Source: Gremmenia infestans (lineage: Eukaryota > Ascomycota > Leotiomycetes > Helotiales > Hamatocanthoscyphaceae). Taken from it: DNA of 64,000 bases. Both the position numbers and the translations under genes were made by a program. Within the stretch, counting starts at the first letter, position 1; each line of letters opens with the position of its first letter. The DNA is taken from positions 682,001 to 746,000 of the forward strand of contig JAFEVB010000018.1 of assembly GCA_032629725.1 (NCBI GenBank), read 5' to 3'. A model generated the notes under the pieces. That model did no database searches, was not told where the DNA came from, and saw nothing but the letters and a program-made list of their open reading frames with translations. Below, in pieces: positions 25,797 to 36,051 of the stretch.

Positions 25797-26612
25797 ATGA
25801 GCAACTATTCTCCACCTACCCAAACGATGCAGCCCATCGGGGTGGGACCACCTCCTCAGCAATACAATGCCCAATATTCAGCCGTTCCACAGAAGCTCGA
25901 GCAACACCAGCAACTCGAAACAGAGAGGACGGTACTTCATGAGCAGCTTGAGAGCTTGAAGACGAAAGTCAAAACGCTTCGAATGTTCTCTCGCGCGATA
26001 TCCACTGCCCTCAACATGGTCATGCTTGCTTTCATGGCCTTCGTAATCGCTACTTTCTACGCAACTCGAAACGATACAGCCCTCGGCCGAACCATCTGGC
26101 CCGAAGTCAATCCTAAAGTCTGGCCGACAATTATGCTGCTAACATCGTCTCTCATCACCTTCCTGATGTCACTGTTCGTCCTGTGTTTCTACTGCTTTTG
26201 CTTCAAACGAGCTAGCGAGAGCTGGAAGCTCGTCGTCGTTACATACGTGATACACATCGGGGTTTGGCTGGTTGTGACGATACTTTATAGACAGCAGAAG
26301 GCGCTTAATGATATTTGGGGATGGTCGTGTACGCAGATTGCGACAAAGTTGCAAGATGAAGGACACTCAAGAGTCAACTTCCAGCACTTGTGTAAGATCC
26401 AGGTATGTCTGCCAGGCTTATGGGCTTGATCTTGTGTTAACAGTTGACAGAGTGCATCGTGGGTTCTATCCATCATCGAAACGAGTTTGAAGATATTGTT
26501 TGGAATAGGATACTTTTTCTTCTACCGCAAGGTTAGAGAAGTGAGTGCGAAGAGGACTCTGGCGAACACTATGGGAGAAGGAGCTGAGGGGCTTTTGAAT
26601 GCAATTTTCTAA
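25797..26612 (+). CDS. Four-TM membrane protein (MARVEL-like layout)
   Basis: Two exons, 25797-26402 and 26451-26612, giving 255 aa. The acceptor choice matters: using the CAG at 26443 gives a short nonsense tail, whereas the AG at 26449-26450 opens a frame with a fourth membrane helix (SWVLSIIETSLKILFGIGYF) and a basic cytoplasmic tail. An N-terminal Pro/Gln-rich part (1-35) is followed by a predicted coiled coil at about 32-62, then TM segments at about 66-90, 110-136, 144-164 and 205-226. Two Cys near 178 and 199 sit in the loop before TM4. Layout resembles small fungal MARVEL-type proteins that associate with plasma-membrane domains, but I cannot name a family from motifs, so function is unknown. 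The start is the first ATG of the frame. Confidence 0.72.
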
Positions 26613-27922
26613 GAGAACGCCATTGATGAAGTTTAACATAATGACTATAAATGTTCTAGGAATAAAAAAAGAACTGTATGGAATGGAAGGAGTTGGGCGT
26701 ATTAGTGTGGGCGATAGGGGACCTACTACTTAGTAATATTGAAAAGTCATTATCTCACATGTGAATATTTTGATTCTTTCTCTTTCCAGCTATGCTACTG
26801 GTCCATACTTTATGGCATGCAGCGTCTAGAACCATCTTTGGATATCTTCAGTGTACAAACTATTAAATTGAAGAGTTTGCAAGCGGACTTAGAGAGTAAT
26901 GTGTGATTTCGTCAACTCAATATCAATGAGTTACACATTAAGCTAGGCAACGACCGTGAGAATTTTCCAAGGACCCTCTCTAATGGATGCAAACACCTTA
27001 GCATCTATGACGAATTACCAATTCTCCCAGCGGTAGTAAAACAAACAGCATGCTAGCACGTTGAGTTCTGTACAAACCGTTAACTTTCGGATCACATCAC
27101 CATTGATACATTGATAAGGCCGAGTGCGGCTTTGCCCCTCATACTCTTCATAAACACTTGGCGGAGCGCCTTCTCCAACCGTCCTTCTCACTGGAGCAGG
27201 ACCTCATTGCTAGACATCCTCTCCAACCGCCCAAACGGTCAAACCATCCGCCGAGTTGAATTATCACCTGACAAGAAATTCGAATATAGAAGCTGTGGCA
27301 TTGAAAGCCACGAGAAGTAGATATAAGCTCATATTAGTGTGTCTGAGGTACATAAGCGTCGGGGTTTAGCGTCGGGTACATGGATCTTGGCAGCTTATAC
27401 CCCAGCCATCTGAACTCTAATCTGACAATGATATCCACATCCAGGTCAAGAACTCTTTGCACAGCCGCAACAGCATGGTCATCTTCGGCCACAAACGTAA
27501 TAATTCAGCCATGTTGAATAGCCGACACGGCCGAAGAGCGCAATGTCGGCCGCCACCAGTCCGACTTTGATATCGTACCTAGGGTAAGCTAGCCAATGCA
27601 CAAGGTGTACATCAGGATACTGTGAGAAGGAACATCGGTAACACCGTCGATAGGCTATCACTAGATCTACTCATCGGTGGCAGGTGATGAATAATCTAGG
27701 GATAGTACAGTCAGATTCGTTGGACAAGGAGGGATTGCTGCTTTCTCAGCCCCTCACTACGAGGAATTCCAGAACATTTTGGCCTCCGAGGAACTTGAAA
27801 TTAGCATTAAGATAGAGGGGTGACCGGGTCTCATATTTATCTCATATTTCGCTCTGAAAAAACTGATTTCAACAAAAACATACAACCTTTCTCGTACTCA
27901 ACAATCTCAAAGTAAAGACAAA
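26613..27922. other. Intergenic, no supported gene
   Basis: Only short frames occur, for example 27,111-27,320 (+), and none begins convincingly or joins by splicing. The last 100 bases are CA/T-rich and end in the AAAATGG start context of the next gene, consistent with a promoter and leader. Confidence 0.5.
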
Positions 27923-29235
27923 ATGGAAGAAGGCACTAGATCTGCACCAGCCACTGGCTTTCAGAAGTTCTTACTGGATCCCAAATCATCTGTTAAGACT
28001 TATCTCTCTGAGATTCAAGAGAAAGAAAAGCACAACTGGCAGCAAAATGGTGGCATGCCAAATCAGCAAGGCAACTGGCAACAGCAACAGCAGCAACAAC
28101 AACAATATGGAAACAATGGACAACAGGGTTATCCAGGCCAAGGTGGCAACTTGAATCTTCCTGGCAGCGGATACCCTGATAGACCAGCCTCCGCTGCGGC
28201 AAACCACCCATTCCAGCCTCAACAGCCTCCATCGCACACACCAGCTCCCCAACAGTTCGGAGGCCCTCCTCCAACTAACGACTTCCCCCTTTCTCCACCA
28301 GTCTCGCACGCCGGCTTTGCACCCCCACCACACGCTCCTACTCCAGTCCATCCAGAACAACAACTCTCGCCACAGTTCGCGCAACACCCCCTGCAAACAC
28401 CAGCACCGCAACATGACCAACCATACGGAGCACCTCCATCAGCATACTACCCCCCCGAGCCGACCCACGCTCAAAACCAATCCGTCAGCAACGTAACCAT
28501 GACCTCGAGCTCAACCGAAGTCACATCAGCATCAGCCAGCCGATCCGGCCTCGCGCCCCCAGGACACGAGCACCACGACGCTATCGTTCCGGCCTCGAAA
28601 CAATACCACCGCATGATTGTCGAATTCGAGACCATCAAAGCCGTCTACTTCGCCGCCAAGATCCGTAAGTCTTTCCCTCCCTCCCTCCCTTCATTCCTTC
28701 ACCGTAAAGCGGAAAGAAACATAACACCAGATTCTAACTGATAATCTAATTCAATGCAGAACCCACGCACGGCGACTTAATCCCCATCGTCTCCAAGCTC
28801 AAGACGCTCGCCCACGAGATCTGGAATCTGCGCTACACGAAATCATCCGAATTCATGTTCCCCGACGCAGCGCACGAGCAGATCATCACGACCTGGAAAG
28901 CTGCATTCGATCTCTGGACGCACGTCCTGGAAGACCTATACGATCCCGTCTATCTCAAGAGCGTGGAGACTGCGGAAGGCCAGGAAGACTGGGGCAAGCT
29001 TGCAGGCTTGACGATTGCTGCGGCGCCTGTGAAAACGCTCGCGAAAAAGGTGGCTACTAAGGCCAAGGTCACTGCAGCTGCAGTGGAGGAGGAAGGAGCA
29101 GCTGTTGTCACGCCTGTGAAGAAGAAGGTTGTTAGGAAGGTCGCTGCTGCTGTTGAGGGAGAGACGGAGGTTGCAGCGAAGAAGACTGTGGTGAAGAAGA
29201 AGGTTGTTAAGAAGGTCGTCGCAGCTGAAGAGTAG
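27923..29235 (+). CDS. Uncharacterised Q/P-rich protein with Lys/Val repeat tail
   Basis: Two exons, 27923-28664 and 28760-29235, giving 405 aa. Residues 1-40 are ordinary, 40-210 are Gln/Pro-rich and disordered (including a run of nine Gln near 54-62), and about 225-320 form the likely folded domain: a Trp-rich helical segment spanning the splice junction and continuing through HEIWNLRYTKSSEFMFPDAA and a WTHVLEDLYDPVYLKSVE helix. The last about 80 residues are repeats of Ala/Val/Lys/Glu with KKKVVRKV and KKKVVKKV elements, a strongly basic tail. The intron has a GTAAGT donor and TGCAG acceptor and restores frame from phase 1. It ends with TAG, useful because it shows TAG is a normal stop in this genome. 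I do not recognise the family; a nucleic-acid-associated role is only a guess from the tail. Confidence 0.7.
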
Positions 29236-29738
29236 AATAAAATTTAATGAAATGATGGCGGTGCGATGGAAGGAGTTCAGTGTATTTGGTATTTTGGTGT
29301 ACTCTCTGTCAGTGCTATATAATTTAGGCTGGAATCAAATTCATTGCATGGATTGAAGTACGCACAGCTAGATGTGTCAGCGTAACTCAACTGGGACATT
29401 ACAAGGATAGCGGTAAAATTAATCGCGCATCATAAGCCCTCGCAGCTAGATTTGTGTCCGCAACACAGTGTGTTCATACGTCTTTTTGTAAAGGACGGAA
29501 ACAATCAAGATACACCAGAAAGAAAAGGACGAAATGCTATTATTCCTACTCAGGAACTTCTCCTTTGGCAATAACGGTGAAATAATTTTAATTCTAGGTG
29601 AGAATGTTTCAGGTGAAGCGCAATTGTGAATGTCCGATTAGAAATGTTGCTAACTAGCTAATATTGTAATACCAGAAACGCCCCCGTCCACTCGTTCGCC
29701 AATGTTGAGCAAAACGTACCACAGCATTTGAAATATGA
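29236..29738. other. Convergent 3' intergenic region
   Basis: About 500 bases between the ends of two convergent genes. I see no ORF or structured RNA; the region is probably the two 3' UTRs. Confidence 0.5.
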
Positions 29739-31766
29739 TCAAGCATTCTTCCACGCAGCAACCAGCTGGACTGAGAAGACTGGCTTAACCCCACTGATTG
29801 CTGCCAAATACGCTTCCAACTCGTCGTCTTGATCGATCGGCAACGTCATCTCCTGACCGTTTGGTTGTTTGATAACCCCTTCAATTCTTATCGCTAGCGT
29901 TCCAGGCGTCCTTACAGTGGCCAATTGCCTCAATTCATCTACAGAAACCGAGCTGAGCGTGCTGACCCAGAGGCGAGAATTGGATTGGATCTCAGATGCG
30001 GGATGCAAGCGGAAATAGACGGCGATGGATGATTGTGATGGGGCAAATGCAGCCTGGGCGGCTTGAGCGACGTATTGCTGATCGGCATATTGTTGGGCTG
30101 GATACTGGTTCTGCATGCCACGATTCAGTAGAGAAGGATCGTTCGCGGCGGCTAAGAGGAGGGAAGGGTCGATTTGCATGTCGTTGTGGTCTACCATGAC
30201 CTGGTTATGTGATTGAGGTTGAGGTTGTCTCGCCTGGGCTTGAGCATGGTTCAATCCAGTCTGCGCGCGACTTGGAGCTCGAGGTTGTGCTTGAATTGGA
30301 GTCTGGGCTTGTGCTTGAGATGCTACATGGGCGAGAGCATCATGGGAACTGGTTTGAAACCCGCTTGTCTCTGGTGCGTCGTCGAATTGCAGTGCGTCTG
30401 GTGCGGTGTAGTTCGAGTCGAACTTCTTCTTTCGGGTCGGATCACGCTTGGTCTGGTCATCTCGAAGACGCTTCATGACATCTCTGCAGAGAACCTCCAT
30501 GGCCTTGACTTTCTCATTGTGCTGAGGATCCGCTTCTCCAGGTGCGAGTATGTTTTGCAATAGGTCGGAACCATTGATCCATTGTTGCTTCAGCTCTTTC
30601 CAGTGTTCCTCTCCCGCCTCAAGCTTGCTCGTGAAGTGGTCGCCCTTTAAAACTTGATAAAACGCATTTCGTAGTTGTCGAGACTCCTCAGGGTTGATAC
30701 CAAGAGCGTTCTTAGCTTCTGCAATTGTCATGCGGCGTTCCAGAGTTCGCATCCTCTTTGTGACATCACTGCAGACCACATCTAATGCCAGTTTCTTTGC
30801 CTCCTGATTGTCCTCGTTGCCCCAGAAAACGGTTTGTAGATGTGAACTTTCTTGTACAAGTCTGTCCTTTGCAGCCTCCCATCTCTCTGGACCCGCCAGT
30901 GTCTTCTTTATGATACCTGCCTCCTCGCAAATTCGTTGGAATCGTGAGCGGATATCCCGATACAGGCGATTGTCAAGACTCAGGAATGCTTTGCTTTCAT
31001 CAATCGTCGTCTCGGAGGGGAATCGAGGAGGCCCAGGAGGATCTGCTGGAAGTCCTGCCCAGCCACGAGTTCTACGGCGACGCTTTCGAGTAGCCCATCG
31101 CTCGGCTGATTCAGCCTGAAGTTTTGCAAGTCGTTCTTGTCTCTTAGCCATGACCTCTGGGCTCAGAGGGGGCGAGGTTCCTCTCGTACGCTTTGGAGCT
31201 GCGGGCATATCCATCTCCTCCATCTCTTCATCCTCGCCCTCTGCATCCACCATCTGTGCTTCGCCATATAGAGCTGCCTGGAGCTGACTGACAACATCCT
31301 GGTCCGAATCACGCTTCTTGCTCTTCATGCCATTTGGAACCCTCAACAGCCATCGATTCTTGGCGCGGACCCGCATCAGCTCCCGCTCTTTGATGTCGAA
31401 TCCCTCCTCGTTGAGCATGCGTAGCATCTCTCGCTGGGATGTATTGCAATCCCATAGTTCCTTGACGCGCTGGACGAGGGCGGCATTTTTATGGGCGGGA
31501 TTCTGCTTGGAGGGGAAATCCCAGCGCTTGAATTGGGTTTGGAAGGCACGTTTGCTAGGGGTAGTGAGTAGTGTTAGTACGGACGACGTTAGGTATAGAT
31601 GCATTGCATCCAGTACGGTGAAGTACGTCTACGTCTGGCGGTTGACATACCTTGGGGCGAACTTGTGCTCGTCCTTCATATATTCCATAATGTCCTCCAA
31701 CGACTTTTTCTCCTCGATATACATGCGATAGCATATCTCCTCCTTGTTCTCCCAATCGTAGACCAT
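29739..31766 (-). CDS. Clr5-domain protein
   Basis: Two minus-strand exons, 31766-31651 and 31554-29739, giving 643 aa. The short first exon (start MVYDWENKEEICYRMYIEE) joins at Pro-Ser to KRAFQTQFKRWDFPSK in exon 2, together forming the roughly 54-residue Clr5 domain, a fungal N-terminal DNA-associated module with an alternating Trp/helix pattern. A second helical segment with a similar feel (about 65-115: MLRMLNEEGF...RVRAKNRWLLRVPNG) follows. Residues 150-420 are charged helices; about 425-530 are Gln/Ala/Pro-rich; the C-terminal about 90 residues look folded again. Clr5 was named from the S. pombe heterochromatin-silencing screen; most mould members are uncharacterised. The intron has a GTATGT donor, a CTAAC branch site and CCCTAG acceptor. 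Without exon 1 the ORF would begin with an unrelated hydrophobic leader encoded by intron sequence. Confidence 0.8.
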
Positions 31767-32592
31767 CGTGTTGGATGGCGCAAATGGCACTTTCTCCCTC
31801 GGTCCACGCGGCGAGAAGAATGTCCTACTCTACTCGATATGGGACAATGTGGTGCGTTGAGGTTGCCAGAGTCTTTGCGCCGACGACATTTGCCGGCTGC
31901 CGTTGAATTTGAGGCTGGGGCTGGGGCTGGAGGCAGAGGCTAAGTCACGTGACTATAGCACGTGATATATCCCTGATGATCGATTCGTTATGGGACAGGA
32001 AGGATGTAACATATAAGCATTCCTCATAGCTGTATAGTATGCCTTTCAGATGTTTGCATGGTTGAATTTATTTGTGGGTGTTCCAGGTCATCCAGGTAGT
32101 GTCCGTACGCCTCTTGAAAAGTCACAGCGGTCTTGCAATCAATTACTTATAAGTCCTACGACTGAATACTTGATCTGTTTTCGAACATTCTCAAAATTGT
32201 GGACGTATTATCTGAATTTGGACCAGAGGAGGCGTCATCTCCATCAAATTTGACCTACTCATTCTCTAGTAGTAGTAGTAGTAGTAGCTAATTCTGGGAA
32301 GAGAAGCTTATAATAAGCTGCCCCGAAGTACGACTTGGAACATGCGGATAGACTAGGAAGAACCCTGAACAACAGATAGCAGATATTCTTGGGGTAGGTA
32401 GTTACCTACAGTTTTGAATGCTTTGACTGTGAGTGATGTGATTCAGAGGTTTGCGTGAGGCGAAGGGAGGGAAGAGGAGAGGAAAGGGAAGGGTCCTCAG
32501 GGGTCTCTGAAGCTCGGCTCGGCCCCTGAGCTTAAAATCGACTAGTCTCTTGGCATTAACTCCCATTGATCCACTTTGAGCAGCAGCATAGC
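31767..32592. promoter_or_regulatory. Divergent intergenic region
   Basis: The promoter space of the Clr5 gene (-) and the CorA-like gene (+). It contains an AGT trinucleotide run at about 32,269-32,287 and two nearby CACGTGA boxes around 31,946-31,963 (GTCACGTGACTATAGCACGTGA), a possible E-box-type bHLH site. No gene is supported. Confidence 0.4.
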
Positions 32593-34177
32593 ATGGCTTC
32601 CTCACATTCTTCACCAAGCTCGTCGCAATTCAGTACTCATACCACGGATCCTCCACCTGCTCTTCCTCCTCAGCCGAATCGAAGTGAGAGTGTCCCACTT
32701 CCTGTAGAGCATCAGCCAGACTCTGGCTTCAGCCGCTTCCTGCACCGCAAAAGACCAACCCATATCTCTCTCCAAGACTGGGAGCACCATGTTACCCCGC
32801 CATATCACGACTACATCCACCAGCTCGTGGCAGCAGGATGGACAAATCTACAAGACTTGGAGAGTTACATGACTACGAACGCTACTCGGGAAGGTCTGGT
32901 CGTGTCGGTCCTAGATATATCTGATTCCAAGCGGAAAGAATGGCCGGATATCTATAGCGAGCTGGATCTAAAGAACTTCATGAGCCATACCAGCCGAAAG
33001 GGTGTGAATGTGCGGTTTTATATGGCTGAGTACCAGGGTACTCCTTCTCCAGCCTTGATTGAAACTCTGGGAAGCTCTTTGAACCTAGATCCGCGCTTCT
33101 TTCAGTGGATTATCCATAGCAGAGGGCACATCTTCACGCCTTCGCAGAGGCATAATGCCCCATATCAAGCTCTTGGGTTTGGGGTCTTGAGGGATACTAC
33201 GCCATCCATGACAGATGCCGAGAAGTTCAAGGTCATGGCATATATTCAGGTACGTGATTTGAGAAGAACCCATACTTTTGGCGACATTTAATCACCATCC
33301 TTTACTAATTTTTAATCTGACAGCCCGATGAAACTGGCACAGGATGGACAGGAATCGTCCTCTTCAGCTCTTGCACCAAACACAACATATCAAACCGAGT
33401 CCTCCAACCTCCCCCATCCTTCCTATCCCCGCGCCCTGCGTCTGCAGCCCTCAAACCAAAATCGATCCGCCAATTATACCTAGAATCATTCGAATACCTC
33501 GATCTCGCACAAGCAGCCGCCTCCCCTTTTTACGCCTTCTCTTATCTCTTCCGCATCAACTGTTTCTGCTGGAACCAAATAATAACTGCTATCCGCGAGC
33601 AAGACCGGCTGATCAATGGCATATCAGACACGTCAGTTGGGCATGTAGAGGAGATCAAGAGGTCTTTGGATGTTGTGCAGAGAGGTGGGAGTTTTGTTTG
33701 GGCTGGGAAAGACGAGAAAGCTACAAAGGAGAGCAAAGAGGCTTTGCAAGAGGATTTTCAACATCTGGTTGAACAAACCGATCTACTTTGGCAGACAAGA
33801 AGTAAACTTGCTAAGATGCGGCAGAGCAGGTCGGAGGCTCGATGGACTGCTTTGACGAATGCGTTTACCTATCTGTACGTTGCTCATTTATTTTCTTCCT
33901 TGGTACGCAAGCTGATAAGCCCAGATTTGCACCCATTACAATAATTTCTGGGATCTACGGTATGAATGTATCTGAGATATCCGGCTCAGATACGAATCCG
34001 AATATTTGGCAATTCTTTGTTGCTGTGTTGGTGTTCAACCTTTTGATGGTAGCGGCTTTGTCTATCTATAACTTCATACAGATTCATATGAAGCATGGGA
34101 GGGTTGCTGGAGTGAAGGAGGTTCTGTGTTTTGCAGTTGGGAGGACGACTTTAAATCGCCCCAAAGTTGAGAAATAA
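32593..34177 (+). CDS. CorA-like Mg2+ transporter family protein
   Basis: Three exons, 32593-33249, 33324-33874 and 33925-34177, giving 486 aa. The first ATG in frame at 32593 is used. The C-terminal part carries the CorA signature: a long charged helix, TM1 ending in YGMNVS (GMN at about residues 415-417), then TM2 (WQFFVAVLVFNLLMVAALSIYNFI). The GMN loop is the selectivity signature of CorA/Mrs2 channels. The N-terminus (1-60) is Ser/Pro-rich and disordered; the middle has the long helical stalk expected in the cytosolic funnel. Fungal proteins of this shape form a divergent, largely uncharacterised group found in many Pezizomycotina, so transport is a family-level inference. Both introns are GT-AG; the second splits the codon just before TM1. 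Confidence 0.82.
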
Positions 34178-34333
34178 CTTAATGATACCTTGTTTCTCCC
34201 ATTCCAAAGACTGATGTCACGCAAAGAAGATTGGGTGTTATTACCGTAGCAAGTCAAATGTGAGTCAACAGGATCTTGGAAAAAGCCTGGATTAAGATTA
34301 ATAATAGGTTGAACCCCCTTGCAATCAAGTTAT

Positions 34334-35296
34334 TTATTGGGCAAGCACCTTCTCATAAACCCCCATATTATGCTCCCAAACCTTCCTCTGCGTTCCGTCT
34401 TCTATATACGTTGACAAGATTGATGAACCACCAGCATCTTCGGCATTCGCCCCCAGCCTGAAGAAGCCATTACCAGAGCTTGCCCTGTATCTCTCGCTCG
34501 TCAACTCATACAGCCCAACCTGTCCAGCTTCTTCCGCCGTACGACCAAAAAGCCACACCAACGGGACCAACCCCCATCTTACTAGCCAGCTCAGAGGCGT
34601 GAGATATCCCGTCATGGTCTCCGCCAACTTGACATGCACGGCCGTATTCACCACCCCCGGATCGGTATGTATAAAGCTAACATTCGGATTCTCCAACGAA
34701 AATTCCTTCATCACCAAACTCATCATCGTAACGCCCTGTCTCAGCGCCGCCACGAACCCGTAATTCCCCGGCTCCGAAAGCCCAATATCAATCAGATTAA
34801 CCGCGTCCTCTTGCCCGGCTGCTGAAACAGACACGATTCTCCCATCCCCTGACTTCCTGAGCAAAGGCAGCAGGCTGTACATGAATAGTGTGCGTGAATA
34901 CTGCATGATCGCATAATTCCCCATCACGCCTTCAGTCGTCCTCTCAGACCCCAGCACCGAAAGCCCGCCCTGCGATACCCATAGTAAATCCAGCGCGCTT
35001 TCCTGGCGTCTGATGAGATCGCACACTCGCTCTACTTCCTTGAGCAGCGAGACCTGCGCTTCGATGAAAACGAGCTGCGCGGATGGGTTGGCTTCGTGCA
35101 GCGCCGCGAGAGTCGCCGCGAAGATGGCTCGTGAGCGTCCTACGATGTAGAGTTTCGGTGAGTGAGTGTGTGTGAGAAGGGCGGAGATTGTGGATAGCCC
35201 GATGCCGGACGTTGCACCTACGAATACGCCGGTAGGTGCTTTCAGGTGGGAGGCGAGGGAGGTGTTGGCTGCGAGGATTGCCTGTGTTGAAGGCAT
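34334..35296 (-). CDS. Short-chain dehydrogenase/reductase-like protein lacking YxxxK
   Basis: Single exon, 320 aa. The Rossmann cofactor motif GATSGIG is at residues 27-33 and the NxxG-type strand is altered (WVSQGGL, about 106-112). The catalytic strand has VSVSAAG (about 155-161), so a Ser is available, but the expected YxxxK does not follow: the aligned stretch reads GFVAALRQGVTMMSL with Val and Arg where Tyr and Lys belong, and the nearby Tyr179 is followed by Ala at the Lys position. The fold therefore seems present but classical SDR chemistry may be lost or different. The C-terminal half has a hydrophobic segment (about 232-252) that could be membrane-associated. It is convergent with the CorA-like gene, only about 160 bases away. 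I cannot assign a substrate. Confidence 0.8.
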   Translation of the reverse strand: MPSTQAILAANTSLASHLKAPTGVFVGATSGIGLSTISALLTHTHSPKLYIVGRSRAIFAATLAALHEANPSAQLVFIEAQVSLLKEVERVCDLIRRQESALDLLWVSQGGLSVLGSERTTEGVMGNYAIMQYSRTLFMYSLLPLLRKSGDGRIVSVSAAGQEDAVNLIDIGLSEPGNYGFVAALRQGVTMMSLVMKEFSLENPNVSFIHTDPGVVNTAVHVKLAETMTGYLTPLSWLVRWGLVPLVWLFGRTAEEAGQVGLYELTSERYRASSGNGFFRLGANAEDAGGSSILSTYIEDGTQRKVWEHNMGVYEKVLAQ

Positions 35297-36051
35297 TTTG
35301 CTGATGGGTTGTTGTATGATGATAAGGTGATGATCATGTCAGTATTAGTAGTTCGCTGTGCGACTTGAGGGAAAAAGAAAGTGGCCGTGTGAATTCAAGA
35401 GAAACTACCTAGGTAGGTATTCCGTGAATGGCAGATGGTGTGTTATAAGTAGGTAGGTATCGTATGTATGGTGAATCGAGTCTACTCACGTGATACTTCA
35501 GTCATACCTAGACCTGACTCCAAGAATCATATCGAAGAAAGTAAATCCAAAAGCTTGGGGACAATGTTTTGCACCTTGTCATTTTTCCATTGCCGGCATA
35601 TATCAAGGCGTTGGTAGGTAGACATGAGAAGATACCCTTTGGTCCCATAAATGACAATCCTGCGCCAACCCCTGAGTAAGGTATCACTCTCTCGCTAAGA
35701 ACCCCCTTTCCCCTTCCCCTTCCCATCCACCTGGTTGATTGCAACACCCCAAACCAATAAGTAGAGTTTTCTATCACTATGCAAGTACAAAAACAGTATT
35801 GCTCTTCTAAACGATCTAAGGTTGTGGTATACGGGATAAGCCGATCGAATTTGGTGGGAACCTGCTCTAGGGCAGGAGCGGTCATCCGAGGCTTCCATGT
35901 AATCTGTCACGTGCAAACTAAATGACGACGCAGCCACCTCAATAACGGCGACCTCCCCTGCCTCCCTTTCTACATGTTTGGAACGCAAAAGTTTGCCCTT
36001 TTCTTTGCCGGCTATATACAGTAATCCAACCTCCCCCCACGTTTCATCGAG
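35297..36051. promoter_or_regulatory. Divergent promoter region, SDR / acyl-CoA synthetase
   Basis: About 750 bases between divergent genes. TAGG repeats occur near 35,408-35,460 and a CACGTGA box near 35,487-35,493. A CACGTGC box occurs near 35,909-35,915. No ORF has support. Confidence 0.4.
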
